Shown in pieces: positions 37,087 to 46,312 of a DNA stretch of 64,000 bases. A program made the translations under genes and the position numbers. Under the pieces are notes generated by a model, which saw nothing but the letters and a program-made list of their open reading frames with translations, was not told the origin of the DNA and did not search any database. The DNA comes from Aurantibrevibacter litoralis (GTDB lineage: Bacteria; Bacteroidota; Bacteroidia; Flavobacteriales; Flavobacteriaceae). Every line of letters begins with the position of its first letter. Position 1 is the first letter of the stretch. The stretch covers positions 124,001 to 188,000 of the forward strand of contig NZ_JAYEEQ010000002.1 of assembly GCF_034651555.1 (NCBI RefSeq). Reading direction: 5' to 3'.

Positions 37087-37214
37087 TCCTTTCGCGTTAA
37101 AAACTTTAGGCAAAGAGGTATAAATTATACTGATTTTAACATACTATGTCGTTACTAATCACTAATTTAGAGAAACTATTAGTGTAATAGTCATTCAATT
37201 AACACGTATACATC

Positions 37215-38546
37215 ATGATACCTATAACTAAATCAATTTCAAAAAAATCCCTGTTGATGGCACTAAGCGCATTGGTGTTGTTCGGGGTAGTCGGCACTCA
37301 CAGCGCATCTGCCTATTTTCAGGAAGATCAGGAGCAACAGGGCTTTAACCAATTTCGGGGAGAGGTTATTGACAAAGAAAATAAGACATCACTGGTCTTT
37401 GCGACACTGTCATTAGAAGAAACCAACATCAGTACCGTAACGAATACAGAGGGTCAATTTCTATTAAAAATACCGCAAAACATCACAAACGGAAATATTG
37501 TTGTTTCCTTTTTAGGGTATAAATCTGCCGTGGTTGCCTTGTCTGACTTAAAACCGGAACGCAATAAAATTGCGTTAGAAGTGTCTGTAACGGAACTTCC
37601 GGAAGTGAGTTTGGAAATTCCTAAAGACGCCGCTAACTTGGTGTTGGAAACCCTTAAACGAAAAGGAGAAAACTATTTCTCAGATCCTACGTTGATGACC
37701 GCATTTTACAGAGAGACCATTAAAAAACGACGTAAAAATGTGTCGCTTTCCGAGGCTGTAGTTAATATTTACAAAACACCTTATAACTCTGAGCGAAAAG
37801 ATGTCATGCAATTGTACAAATCGCGAAAAAGTACGGATTACAGTAAAATGGATACGCTTGCTTTAAAATTGCAAGGTGGCCCGTTTAATACGCTTTTTGT
37901 AGATGTTATGAAGTATCCGGAGTATATTTTCAGTTCGGAAACGATCAATGATTATTTATTTAGTTATGATTACAGCACTAGAGTAAACGACCGTCTTATT
38001 TATGTCATCAACTTTGTACAAAGACCCGAACTTATTGAACCCATGTATAAAGGCAAATTGTATATTGATGTAGAAAATAAAATTCTTACCAGTGCCATTT
38101 ACTCCTTAAACATTACGGATAGTGAGCTTGCTGCAAAAATGTTTGTGCGTAAAAAACCAGCCAATGTAAAAGTGTGGCCTACCGATGTAGCCTATCGCGT
38201 AGATTACAGAGAAAAAGACGGAAAATGGTATTACGGATACAGTAATGTATTGTTAGAATTTAAAGTAAATTGGGCGAATCGCTTGTTTAACTCAGTTTAT
38301 AGTTTAACTAGTGAAATGGCGGTCACCGATTGGGAAAAAAACCTTGGCGACGCACCTTTAAGAAACAGGGAAAGACTAAAATCATCTATAATATTAAGTG
38401 ACGAAGCCATTGGCTTTGCAGATCCTGATTTTTGGGGAGAATACAATATTATTGAGCCTGAAAAATCGATAGAATCTGCCATAAAAAAGATTCAGCGCCA
38501 GCTTCAACGATCTAAAAATAACAGCGGACAGGCTTCGCTCCATTAA
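37215..38546 (+). CDS. CarboxypepD_reg-like domain protein of unknown function
   Basis: 443 residues with a signal peptide of about 34 residues (HSASAYF). Residues about 48-125 form a carboxypeptidase regulatory-like beta-sandwich (FRGEVIDKENKTSLVFATLSLEETNISTVTNTEGQF), as at the start of TonB-dependent receptors. The rest (AANLVLETLKRKGENYFSDP, MTAFYRETIKKRRK and several aromatic beta segments) recurs in Bacteroidetes envelope proteins with no assigned function. There is no TonB barrel. Likely periplasmic or outer-membrane associated. Confidence 0.8.
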   Translation: MIPITKSISKKSLLMALSALVLFGVVGTHSASAYFQEDQEQQGFNQFRGEVIDKENKTSLVFATLSLEETNISTVTNTEGQFLLKIPQNITNGNIVVSFLGYKSAVVALSDLKPERNKIALEVSVTELPEVSLEIPKDAANLVLETLKRKGENYFSDPTLMTAFYRETIKKRRKNVSLSEAVVNIYKTPYNSERKDVMQLYKSRKSTDYSKMDTLALKLQGGPFNTLFVDVMKYPEYIFSSETINDYLFSYDYSTRVNDRLIYVINFVQRPELIEPMYKGKLYIDVENKILTSAIYSLNITDSELAAKMFVRKKPANVKVWPTDVAYRVDYREKDGKWYYGYSNVLLEFKVNWANRLFNSVYSLTSEMAVTDWEKNLGDAPLRNRERLKSSIILSDEAIGFADPDFWGEYNIIEPEKSIESAIKKIQRQLQRSKNNSGQASLH

Positions 38547-38567
38547 TGTACAAGGTAGAAATAATAA

Positions 38568-38603
38568 AAAAAAAATCAGATTTTTTAGAATCCGATTTTT
38601 TTT
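38568..38603. terminator. Bidirectional terminator between converging genes
   Basis: A-rich left arm ending ATCAGA (to 38580) pairs with TCCGAT and a long T run (38591-38603), with one mismatch and a TTTTTTAGAA loop. It lies between the CarboxypepD_reg gene and recQ. Confidence 0.75.
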
Positions 38604-38622
38604 ATTATAACACAAGGCATCA

Positions 38623-40824
38623 TCAATTCGCCACTTCGCTCATAAATTTAAGGCGGTATAACCGCAATTCCTCATCCTCATATTCCCCGTCAAATTCTTT
38701 TAGAGCATCTTCCAAATTATCTGTTTTTGCCTCCAAAAAATAGTCATGAATTTCCTCTTGCTGGTCTTCATCCAGTATTTCATCTATCCAATACCCTAAA
38801 TTAAGCCTAGTGCCACTAAATACAATTTGCTCCATCTCTTTAATAAGTTCCGGGAGTTCTAATCCTTTTGACGCAGCAATATCATCTAAAGGTAGTTTTC
38901 TGTCTATGTTTTGAATAATATATAATTTTAATGCCGAATTGGCACCTGTACTCTTCACGATGAGGTCGTCTGGTCTAAAAACATCATTTTCTTCCACATA
39001 CTTTTTTATGAGTGAAACAAATGGCATTCCGTATTTTTTAGCTTTGCCATCGCCCACCCCGTGTATATTGACCAATTCATCTAACGTAATGGGGTACTTT
39101 AAAGCCATATCTTCCAATGAAGGATCTTGAAACACCACATAAGGCGGCACGCCCCATTTTTTGGCTTCTGCCCTACGTAACTCTTTTAACATATGTAAAA
39201 GCACCTCGTCTGCAACGCCTCCTGCCGTTTTAGCCGCACTTACAATAGCATCATCTGCTTCCTTATTATAAACATGGTCCTGGGTCATCATAAAAGAGGT
39301 GGGGTTCTTAAGAAAATCCTTTCCCTTTTCGGTTAGGTGAAGCACGCCATACTGTTCTATTTCCTTTTTAAGTAAACCGGCTACCAAAACCTGGCGTACC
39401 AAGGCCATCCAATAGGATTTATCCTTATGAGCACCGATTCCAAAAAAGGATTTAGTGTCTGCCTTGTGCGATGAAATAATGGCATTAACCTTCCCCGACA
39501 ATATTTTCACAATCTCCTTCGACTTAAATTTTTCGTTGGTATCCCGCACTACACCAATAAGTTTCACCACTTCCTCTTGGGCTTCTTGTTTTTCTTTGGG
39601 GTTTCGGGTGTTGTCATCCATATCAGCGCCTTCACCGTTAATCTCATCAAATTCTTCTCCAAAATAATGGAGGATAAACTTTCGACGCGATATTGAGGTT
39701 TCGGCATAGGCTACAATTTCCTGCAACAGTGCATTTCCAATTTCTTGTTCTGCGACCGGCTTACCGGCCATGAATTTTTCTAACTTTTCTATATCTTTAT
39801 AGGAGTAGAATGCCAAACAATGCCCTTCGCCACCATCTCTTCCCGCCCGCCCGGTTTCCTGATAATAACTTTCGATACTTTTTGGCATATCGTGATGAAT
39901 CACAAAACGAACATCGGGTTTATCAATTCCCATACCGAAGGCAATAGTAGCGACCACAACATTTACATCTTCCATAAGAAACATGTCTTGATATTTGGAT
40001 CGGGTCTTGCCGTCAAAACCAGCATGGTAGGGTACGGCACTAACACCATTTACCTGCAAAACCTGAGCCAGCTCTTCTACGCGTTTGCGGCTAAGGCAAT
40101 AAATAATGCCAGATTTTCCGGAATTTTGTTTTACAAAACGAATAATATCCCCATCCACGTTTTGCGTTTTAGGCCGTACTTCATAGAAGAGATTTGGCCT
40201 GTTAAAAGAAGCCTTAAATAATTTAGCATCGGTAATAGCAAGGTTTTTAATAATATCTTCTTGCACTTTGGGGGTGGCCGTTGCGGTAAGTCCAATAATG
40301 GGAATATTGTCTCCCAATCTACTAATAATAGAACGCAGGTTGCGGTATTCCGGCCTAAAGTCATGACCCCATTCCGAAATACAGTGTGCCTCATCAATGG
40401 CTACAAAGGAGACCTTTACCGACTTTAAAAAATCGACATAATCTTCCTTGGTCAAGGATTCTGGGGCTACATACAATAGTTTAGTAATACCCGCACATAT
40501 ATCTTTTTTAACATCTTTAATCTCGGTTTTGGTCAATGAAGAATTTAAAACATGTGCCACACCATTTTGTGAAGACACGCTGCGAATGGCATCTACCTGA
40601 TTCTTCATGAGTGCAATAAGCGGAGATACCACAATGGCTGTTCCCTCTGCCATAAGTGCCGGTAATTGGTAGCACAGTGATTTTCCGCCACCCGTAGGCA
40701 TAATCACAAATGTATTTCTACCTTGAACTATATGCTTTATAACTTCTTCCTGAAGTCCTTTAAATTTGGAAAACCCAAAATACTTTTTTAAAGGCGCATG
40801 TAAATCAATTTCATTCAATTCCAT
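38623..40824 (-). CDS. recQ: ATP-dependent DNA helicase RecQ lacking the zinc-site cysteines
   Basis: 3'-5' DNA helicase in recombination and repair, 733 residues. Walker A in MPTGGGKSLCYQLP, DEAH box in VAIDEAHCISEWGHDFRPEY, helicase motif VI in QETGRAGRDGGEG, then winged-helix (RQC) and HRDC domains (DELVNIHGVGDGKAKKYG). In the zinc subdomain the family has C...CxxCxxC after the YFGE motif. Here the sequence reads SISRRKFILHYFGEE, then INGEGADMDDN, with none of the four Cys. The gene is divergent from the kdsD operon. Confidence 0.95.
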   Translation of the reverse strand: MELNEIDLHAPLKKYFGFSKFKGLQEEVIKHIVQGRNTFVIMPTGGGKSLCYQLPALMAEGTAIVVSPLIALMKNQVDAIRSVSSQNGVAHVLNSSLTKTEIKDVKKDICAGITKLLYVAPESLTKEDYVDFLKSVKVSFVAIDEAHCISEWGHDFRPEYRNLRSIISRLGDNIPIIGLTATATPKVQEDIIKNLAITDAKLFKASFNRPNLFYEVRPKTQNVDGDIIRFVKQNSGKSGIIYCLSRKRVEELAQVLQVNGVSAVPYHAGFDGKTRSKYQDMFLMEDVNVVVATIAFGMGIDKPDVRFVIHHDMPKSIESYYQETGRAGRDGGEGHCLAFYSYKDIEKLEKFMAGKPVAEQEIGNALLQEIVAYAETSISRRKFILHYFGEEFDEINGEGADMDDNTRNPKEKQEAQEEVVKLIGVVRDTNEKFKSKEIVKILSGKVNAIISSHKADTKSFFGIGAHKDKSYWMALVRQVLVAGLLKKEIEQYGVLHLTEKGKDFLKNPTSFMMTQDHVYNKEADDAIVSAAKTAGGVADEVLLHMLKELRRAEAKKWGVPPYVVFQDPSLEDMALKYPITLDELVNIHGVGDGKAKKYGMPFVSLIKKYVEENDVFRPDDLIVKSTGANSALKLYIIQNIDRKLPLDDIAASKGLELPELIKEMEQIVFSGTRLNLGYWIDEILDEDQQEEIHDYFLEAKTDNLEDALKEFDGEYEDEELRLYRLKFMSEVAN

Positions 40825-40937
40825 ATCATACTTTACTATTTATATACCAATATTTGTTCCAACAAAATAAAAACATTACCTAAGGTCCTTTAAGATAGGG
40901 ATTCTAGTGATAAAAAACACAAGGGGAAAGTGATTAA

Positions 40938-40986
40938 TTTTGTACGAATTTAAAATATCTTATAAAGTTAAGTTTGTGTAATTTTG
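40938..40986 (+). promoter_or_regulatory. Candidate promoter region of the kdsD operon
   Basis: Two -7 consensus boxes lie upstream of kdsD: TAAGTTTG at 40969-40976 and TAATTTTG at 40979-40986. A TTTTG at 40938-40942 could be the -33 element of the first, with a longer than usual 26-base spacer. Confidence 0.35.
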
Positions 40987-41043
40987 TAAACTTAAATATA
41001 ATACATTCTTTTAGTAATTCAATCACTTAATTTTAATAATACG

Positions 41044-42009
41044 TTGAACGATTCCAAAGCTATACTATCTATAGCACAAAAAGCCATAGAGACCGAAAGT
41101 GAGGCCATTCACAACCTAGTTTCGTTATTAAATGAAGACTTTTGCAATACGGTTCGTTGTATCATTGAGTCTAAAGGCAGAGTCGTAATTTCAGGCGTTG
41201 GAAAAAGTGCCATCATTGCCTCTAAAATTGTGGCTACCTTAAATTCGACAGGTACACCGGCTCAATTTATGCATGCAGCAGATGCCATACATGGAGATTT
41301 GGGTACCATACAGGACAATGATGTGGTTATTTTGCTCTCTAAAAGTGGCAATACCGCCGAAATTAAAATGCTGGTACCGCTTATCCGCCGAGGCAAGAAC
41401 AAATTAATAGGAATGACGGGCAATTTAGATTCCTTTTTAGCCAAGAGTGTAGATTATGTGTTAAACACCTATGTAGCCAAGGAGGCCTGCCCCAACAATT
41501 TAGCACCAACAACAAGCACTACCGCTCAAATGGTGATGGGCGATGCCTTAGCCATTTCGTTGTTAGAATTAAAAGGGTTTAGCAGTAAAGATTTTGCGAA
41601 ATACCATCCCGGCGGCTCTTTGGGCAAAAGGCTCTATTTAAGAGTAGAAGACATTGTACACACCAATCTAAAACCTCAGGTAGATGTGGATGCAGATGTA
41701 AAAAAGGTGATTGTAGAAATTTCGGAAAAAATGTTAGGTGTTACCGCCGTTATTCACCAAAATAAAATAGTAGGCATTATAACCGACGGAGACATCCGAA
41801 GAATGCTCAACAACTATGATAGCATCAACACCCTACGAGCCAAGGATATTATGACTGCCAACCCAAAAATAATAGAGGGTGCTGTTCTTGCGGTAAAGGC
41901 GCTAGACCTAATGCAAGAAAAAGGGATCTCCCAATTATTAGCGGTAGATGGCGATCGCTATATTGGTGTGGTACATTTACACAACTTAATTAATGAAGGA
42001 ATAGTATAA
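41044..42009 (+). CDS. kdsD: Arabinose-5-phosphate isomerase, KpsF/GutQ/KdsD family
   Basis: Makes D-arabinose 5-phosphate from ribulose 5-phosphate, the first step toward KDO for LPS. 321 residues: SIS domain (GVGKSAIIASKIVATLNSTGTPAQF, LLSKSGNTAE) to about residue 190, then two CBS domains. The start is TTG at 41044: the in-frame upstream stop at 40999 is reached without any ATG or GTG. The final base of its TAA stop is the A of the tatC ATG, so the two are coupled. Confidence 0.93.
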   Translation: MNDSKAILSIAQKAIETESEAIHNLVSLLNEDFCNTVRCIIESKGRVVISGVGKSAIIASKIVATLNSTGTPAQFMHAADAIHGDLGTIQDNDVVILLSKSGNTAEIKMLVPLIRRGKNKLIGMTGNLDSFLAKSVDYVLNTYVAKEACPNNLAPTTSTTAQMVMGDALAISLLELKGFSSKDFAKYHPGGSLGKRLYLRVEDIVHTNLKPQVDVDADVKKVIVEISEKMLGVTAVIHQNKIVGIITDGDIRRMLNNYDSINTLRAKDIMTANPKIIEGAVLAVKALDLMQEKGISQLLAVDGDRYIGVVHLHNLINEGIV

Positions 42010-42860
42010 TGGCAAAGAGAACAACCAAGAGTCCTAATGAGATGTCTTTTTTAGATCATTTAGAAGAATTGCGATGGCATTTAATCCGTTCGGTAATGGC
42101 TGTGGTCATTATTGGGGTCGTAGCTTTTGTCATGAAAGATTTTGTTTTTGATACGGTTATATTTGGACCAAAAAAACCCGATTTTCCTACCTATGACATT
42201 TTTTGTAAACTTTCTAAATTATTAGGATTTAGCGAGGCTTTTTGCAACAACGAACCGCTTTTTAGGGTGCAAAGTCGAGAGATGGCCGGACAATTTTCTG
42301 CGCATATATGGACATCGATCTGGGCCGGATTTATACTCGGTTTCCCCTATATTTTATACGAAATGTGGAGATTTATTGGGCCGGGACTCTATGACAACGA
42401 ACGCAAGAATGCCCGAGGCTTTATCTTTATTGCCTCCATGTTGTTTTTCTCTGGTGTTTTGTTTGGATACTATATTGTAGCGCCCTTATCGATTAACTTT
42501 TTAGGAGGATATACCGTAAGTAAAGAGGTTTTTAACGATATTGATTTGGCATCCTATATTTCCACAGTTCGGGCCGCCGTCATCGCTTGTGGCCTTATTT
42601 TTGAATTGCCAATAATTATTTACTTTCTCACTAAAGTGGGTCTGGTAACCCCAGAAGTATTGCGAAAATACCGTAAAATAGCACTCGTTATAGTGCTTAT
42701 TGTTTCTGCGGTAATAACGCCTCCCGATGTAGCAAGCCAAATTGTGGTAGCTATTCCCGTACTTATATTGTATCAAGTAAGTATCTTTATATCTGGGCGC
42801 GTGATAAAAAATGAAGCCAAAAGAGAAGCTAAAAGAAAAAGAAATGCCAAATCCCGTTGA
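42009..42860 (+). CDS. tatC: Twin-arginine translocase subunit TatC
   Basis: Core receptor of the Tat system, which exports folded proteins with RR signals. 283 residues, six membrane helices. The cytosolic N-terminus MSFLDHLEELRWHLIRS is the family hallmark, as are FPYILYEMWRFIGPGLYDNERK and the AVITPPD loop near the end. The start overlaps the kdsD stop by one base. Tat substrates in this window may include the isomerase-like protein (6335-7204) and the Gfo/Idh/MocA protein (53582-54979), both with KRRxF signals. No tatA was seen here. Confidence 0.97.
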   Translation: MAKRTTKSPNEMSFLDHLEELRWHLIRSVMAVVIIGVVAFVMKDFVFDTVIFGPKKPDFPTYDIFCKLSKLLGFSEAFCNNEPLFRVQSREMAGQFSAHIWTSIWAGFILGFPYILYEMWRFIGPGLYDNERKNARGFIFIASMLFFSGVLFGYYIVAPLSINFLGGYTVSKEVFNDIDLASYISTVRAAVIACGLIFELPIIIYFLTKVGLVTPEVLRKYRKIALVIVLIVSAVITPPDVASQIVVAIPVLILYQVSIFISGRVIKNEAKREAKRKRNAKSR

Positions 42861-43191
42861 AGAATTTAATGCGTATCGTTCTAAAATGAACGAAAAATTG
42901 TTGGCCGATAATACTAAAATCATCAAACGCATTTTTAATCTAGATACGAATGCCTATGCGGCAGGCGCTTTAGATGTAAAAACCAAAGAACTATTGGGTT
43001 TGGTGGCTTCCGCCGTGCTACGATGCGATGATTGCATTAAATATCATTTAGAAAGTGCGTACAACAAAGGAGCATCAAAAGCAGAGGTAATGGAAACACT
43101 GGGAATTGCTACCTTGGTGGGTGGCACCATTGTGGTTCCGCATTTACGCAGAGCCTATGAATATTGGGAAGCCCTGGAGGCACAACGTTAA
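42844..43191 (+). CDS. Carboxymuconolactone decarboxylase/AhpD-like protein
   Basis: 115 residues from the ATG at 42844 (MPNPVEEFNAYRSKMNEK); a start at 42811 would overlap tatC by 50 bases and adds only a basic stretch. AhpD-like redox motif RCDDCIKYH (CxxC...H) with the helical surround LLGLVASAVL and LGIATLVGGT. Such proteins are peroxidase-linked disulfide reductases or decarboxylases; the substrate is unknown. It overlaps the tatC end by 17 bases. Confidence 0.88.
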   Translation: MPNPVEEFNAYRSKMNEKLLADNTKIIKRIFNLDTNAYAAGALDVKTKELLGLVASAVLRCDDCIKYHLESAYNKGASKAEVMETLGIATLVGGTIVVPHLRRAYEYWEALEAQR

Positions 43192-43251
43192 ATTTTCCAA
43201 AAACTAAGCAATGGCCTTACTTTTAGGATTAGCTTTGAACATCTAAAAATT

Positions 43252-43992
43252 ATGAAACTCAGCGCACACAACATAATGAAGTCCTACCGGGGGCGCCAGG
43301 TCGTTAAAGGTATTTCTTTGGAAGTAAATCAAGGAGAAATTGTGGGACTTTTGGGTCCTAATGGTGCTGGAAAAACGACCTCCTTTTATATGATTGTGGG
43401 ACTTATAACACCCAATGGTGGACAAATATTTCTGGACAATATGGAAATCACCAAGTTTCCTATGTACAAAAGAGCGCAAAACGGGATTGGCTACTTAGCA
43501 CAAGAGGCATCAGTTTTTAGAAAATTAAGTATTGAAAAGAATATTCTTAGCGTGCTCCAATTAACTAAAATGACCAAGAAAGAACAGGAACTAAAAATGG
43601 AGTCGCTCATTGAAGAGTTTGGTTTGGGGCATATACGCAAAAACAGGGGAGATCTACTCTCCGGAGGCGAAAGAAGACGTACTGAAATTGCTCGTGCTCT
43701 AGCGACCGATCCCAAATTTATATTGCTAGACGAACCTTTTGCCGGGGTAGATCCGGTAGCCGTAGAGGATATACAGCGCATAGTGGCACAATTAAAAGAT
43801 AAAAATATTGGTATCCTTATTACCGACCACAATGTGCAAGAAACCTTGGCCATTACCGAACGATCGTACCTCATGTTCGAAGGCGGTATTCTAAAATCGG
43901 GTATTCCGGAAGATTTGGCCGCAGACGAAATGGTACGTAAAGTGTATTTGGGTCAAAACTTTGAGCTTCGCAAAAAGAAATTAGGCTTCTAG
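43252..43992 (+). CDS. lptB: LPS export ABC transporter ATP-binding protein LptB
   Basis: ATPase that drives LPS from the inner membrane to the outer membrane with LptF/LptG. 246 residues: Walker A GPNGAGKTT, Q-loop in GYLAQEASVFRKLS, signature LLSGGERRRTEIARAL and Walker B ILLDEPFAGVDPVAV, then the switch His in LITDHNV. The segment EASVFRKLS is typical of LptB rather than of other ABC ATPases. It ends the kdsD-tatC-AhpD-like run, which links KDO supply and LPS export. Confidence 0.95.
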   Translation: MKLSAHNIMKSYRGRQVVKGISLEVNQGEIVGLLGPNGAGKTTSFYMIVGLITPNGGQIFLDNMEITKFPMYKRAQNGIGYLAQEASVFRKLSIEKNILSVLQLTKMTKKEQELKMESLIEEFGLGHIRKNRGDLLSGGERRRTEIARALATDPKFILLDEPFAGVDPVAVEDIQRIVAQLKDKNIGILITDHNVQETLAITERSYLMFEGGILKSGIPEDLAADEMVRKVYLGQNFELRKKKLGF

Positions 43993-44312
43993 TACTATCG
44001 TCCATATCGCTTCGGAGTCGTAATTCCCTACTTTGCCCTACACCGGAAAACAGTGCTATGTTTTTCTAAATTTCCGTACCCTTTTGCAGGTTTCACAAAT
44101 ACGCATTATTCATCAGAAATTTCGAATTATGCGCTCCTTTTAGGAACAGCTTCTCCTGTTACTGAAAATTTAGGTTTCACTTCACCTGACTAAAAAGTCG
44201 GTTCACTTTCCATTTTATCGGCTTCACCCAAAAAGTGCTATTCTTACCTTCATTAGTGCCCTACTTTTGTCCAAGAAATCGATCTAAAAAAATAATTTTA
44301 AAATAGTAAATC
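43993..44312. other. Intergenic stretch, candidate -7 box only
   Basis: 320 bases without an open frame. TACTTTTG at 44262-44269 matches the -7 consensus, about 43 bases before the next start, but no proper -33 TTG is visible. ACCGGAAAACAG at 44042-44053 resembles ACCGAAAAACAG upstream of the small secreted-protein gene (47253-47264). Confidence 0.35.
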
Positions 44313-45017
44313 ATGAAAAAAATAAGTGTCATCGCCGGAATTGCAATTTTAGCCGTTGTACTCATTTCATTTAAAACAAAACACAAACACCATGCTTGGA
44401 ATCAAAAAATAGAACATAAGGTAGATCCTATTTCTTTTGCGCATCTTTTTGCAGAAGGCCTAAAGTGGGAAAATGAACTGGCGCTACTAGAGCCCAACGA
44501 CATTAAGGTGATTGAAGTTGAGGAAGATATTGAATTTGATTTTGATGTAACCTCCTATTTACCAGAAGGTTTTAACCCCTACAAGCACATGAATGTAGAA
44601 GTAAAGAAGCATCTTACTGAAGAAGAAGAAGCACTATTATCTAAAAAAGAAATAGAACAACTTTTTGCGGAAGGAATTCAATGGGAAAAAGAAGCGTTTC
44701 AACTTTCTGCCGACGACATCCATGTGATTGAAGTAGAAGAAGAAATTGATGTATGCCATGAAAAAAATAACGGACGAACAGAGGTTAACTCCCATGATGT
44801 AAATCCCACCTCGCCTTATTTTACTTCTTTGGAATTAGAAAAAATATACCATTTCTATGCGTCCGATACTCAAAATTTAGATTTTCAAGCAGAATTGCAA
44901 ACGTTGGGTTATGGGTTTAGCGCGGTCAAGGAAGCAGCAACTTTCCTTTCCGCAGATGATATCCATGTTTTTGAAGTAGAAGAAGACGTAGACCTTGGCG
45001 TACTCTTAGTAAACTAA
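44313..45017 (+). CDS. Unrecognised protein with three acidic DDIHVIEVEE repeats
   Basis: 234 residues; I do not recognise a family. An N-terminal hydrophobic stretch (residues 5-20) is a signal or anchor, followed by a His/Lys patch (KTKHKHH). Three degenerate copies of a module of about 33 residues follow, near 42-74, 114-146 and 194-228. The first two read LFAEGxxWExE, then a short spacer; all three end in (D/N)DI(H/K)V(I/F)EVEE(D/E). Between the first two lies DVTSYLPEGFNPYKHM. Strongly acidic overall. A terminator follows, and the LytS/LytTR pair is next downstream. Export is likely; a role in binding cations or a partner is only a guess. Confidence 0.8.
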   Translation: MKKISVIAGIAILAVVLISFKTKHKHHAWNQKIEHKVDPISFAHLFAEGLKWENELALLEPNDIKVIEVEEDIEFDFDVTSYLPEGFNPYKHMNVEVKKHLTEEEEALLSKKEIEQLFAEGIQWEKEAFQLSADDIHVIEVEEEIDVCHEKNNGRTEVNSHDVNPTSPYFTSLELEKIYHFYASDTQNLDFQAELQTLGYGFSAVKEAATFLSADDIHVFEVEEDVDLGVLLVN

Positions 45018-45070
45018 TTACCCCTAAACTTTGATCCCAATTTAAAATAAAACCTTTAAAAAAGTTATCT

Positions 45071-45116
45071 AATCCGAATAAACCAACGAAAAATCGGAAG
45101 TTTATTCGGATTTTAG
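45071..45116 (+). terminator. Terminator of the DDIHVIEVEE-repeat gene
   Basis: A perfect 13-bp stem, AATCCGAATAAAC (45071-45083) with GTTTATTCGGATT (45100-45112), followed by TTAG. Confidence 0.75.
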
Positions 45117-45222
45117 CATTTTAGTCTTGCGAATACCATTTTGTTACCATAGTATAAACAAGGCCACGACTTGCAGTTGACCTTTAAGCGATATAAAATT
45201 TGGAGTTTGAAATAAAATAGAA

Positions 45223-46275
45223 ATGAATAAAAACGGGCATCAGCGAAATATACAAGTAAAACAAGGTGAAATTACCAAAATTGCCTTGTTGATCTCTTTT
45301 CTGATTAATCTGCCCCGTGCCGTCTATTTTTACAGGGTAACGCATCTTTCATTAGAAAGTTTCAAGGAGGGTTGGATGCTGGATCTGTTGACAAACTCGC
45401 TTTTCCTATTTGTATTCTCGTGGATAGCCTTACAAATCAATGCCAATATACCTTATCGCCTTCGTTTTACAAATCGCATCTATAAAATTCTTTTTATCAT
45501 CCTTAGCAATTTGGTACTGCTTATTGGCGCCATTACGGTACTCAAATTTGGGCATCCCCTAGTGGTAGGCGATTTTCTAACTGTAGAAGAACGAAAATTT
45601 ATCGATTTTAAATTCAGTTCTATTCTGCTTATTATTCTCTTTATTGCAAGAATTTTACGACTTAAAATTGCACAACGAGAAAATCTTTTGGAAAACGAAT
45701 ATTTAAAACAACAAAACCTTCAAAACGAACTTATTGCGCTAAAAAATCAAATTAATCCACATTTTCTGTTTAATTCTTTAAATACATTGGCTTCCCTTGT
45801 ACGCGAGGATAAGGAAGCTACTACATTTATAAACAAGTTATCCTATATGTATCGCTATATTTTACAGAGCAGCGATCGGAATTTGGTAAGTGTAAGAGAA
45901 GAACTTAAATTTCTGGAGAGTTACAATTACCTTATTAAAACCCGATATAGAGACCGTTTTACCTTGTTAATCGACATTCCGGAGGCTCTTCAAGACACTC
46001 AAATTCCGCCCTTGGCCTTACAACTTTTGGTAGAAAACGCCGTAAAACACAACGAAATTTCGGAAGAATTTCCTTTAACAGTGCACATTTATACCAAAGA
46101 AGGATTCCTTTTTGTAGAAAATAAATTAAGGTTCCGTTCTTCTCTAGAGGATAGCACCGGAAACGGCCTAGTTAATTTAAGTAAGCGGTATTTTCTTTTA
46201 CTTAAGCAAGAAATAACCGTTCATAAAGAAGACCATTTCTTCTCCGTTCGTTTGCCGTTACAGGTCATCTCCTAA
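45223..46275 (+). CDS. LytS/YehU-type sensor histidine kinase
   Basis: 350-residue inner-membrane kinase. Four hydrophobic helices in the first 145 residues act as sensor region, followed by a short coiled coil. The His_kinase domain begins NQINPHFLFNSLNTLASLV, with phospho-acceptor His180. The ATPase domain shows LLVENAVKHNE and GNGLVNLSKRY. Such kinases phosphorylate LytTR response regulators; one is encoded 37 bases downstream. The signal is unknown. Confidence 0.92.
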   Translation: MNKNGHQRNIQVKQGEITKIALLISFLINLPRAVYFYRVTHLSLESFKEGWMLDLLTNSLFLFVFSWIALQINANIPYRLRFTNRIYKILFIILSNLVLLIGAITVLKFGHPLVVGDFLTVEERKFIDFKFSSILLIILFIARILRLKIAQRENLLENEYLKQQNLQNELIALKNQINPHFLFNSLNTLASLVREDKEATTFINKLSYMYRYILQSSDRNLVSVREELKFLESYNYLIKTRYRDRFTLLIDIPEALQDTQIPPLALQLLVENAVKHNEISEEFPLTVHIYTKEGFLFVENKLRFRSSLEDSTGNGLVNLSKRYFLLLKQEITVHKEDHFFSVRLPLQVIS

Positions 46276-46312
46276 TTAAAACCCATATAAAGATAAATCA
46301 AAAACTTGCCTT

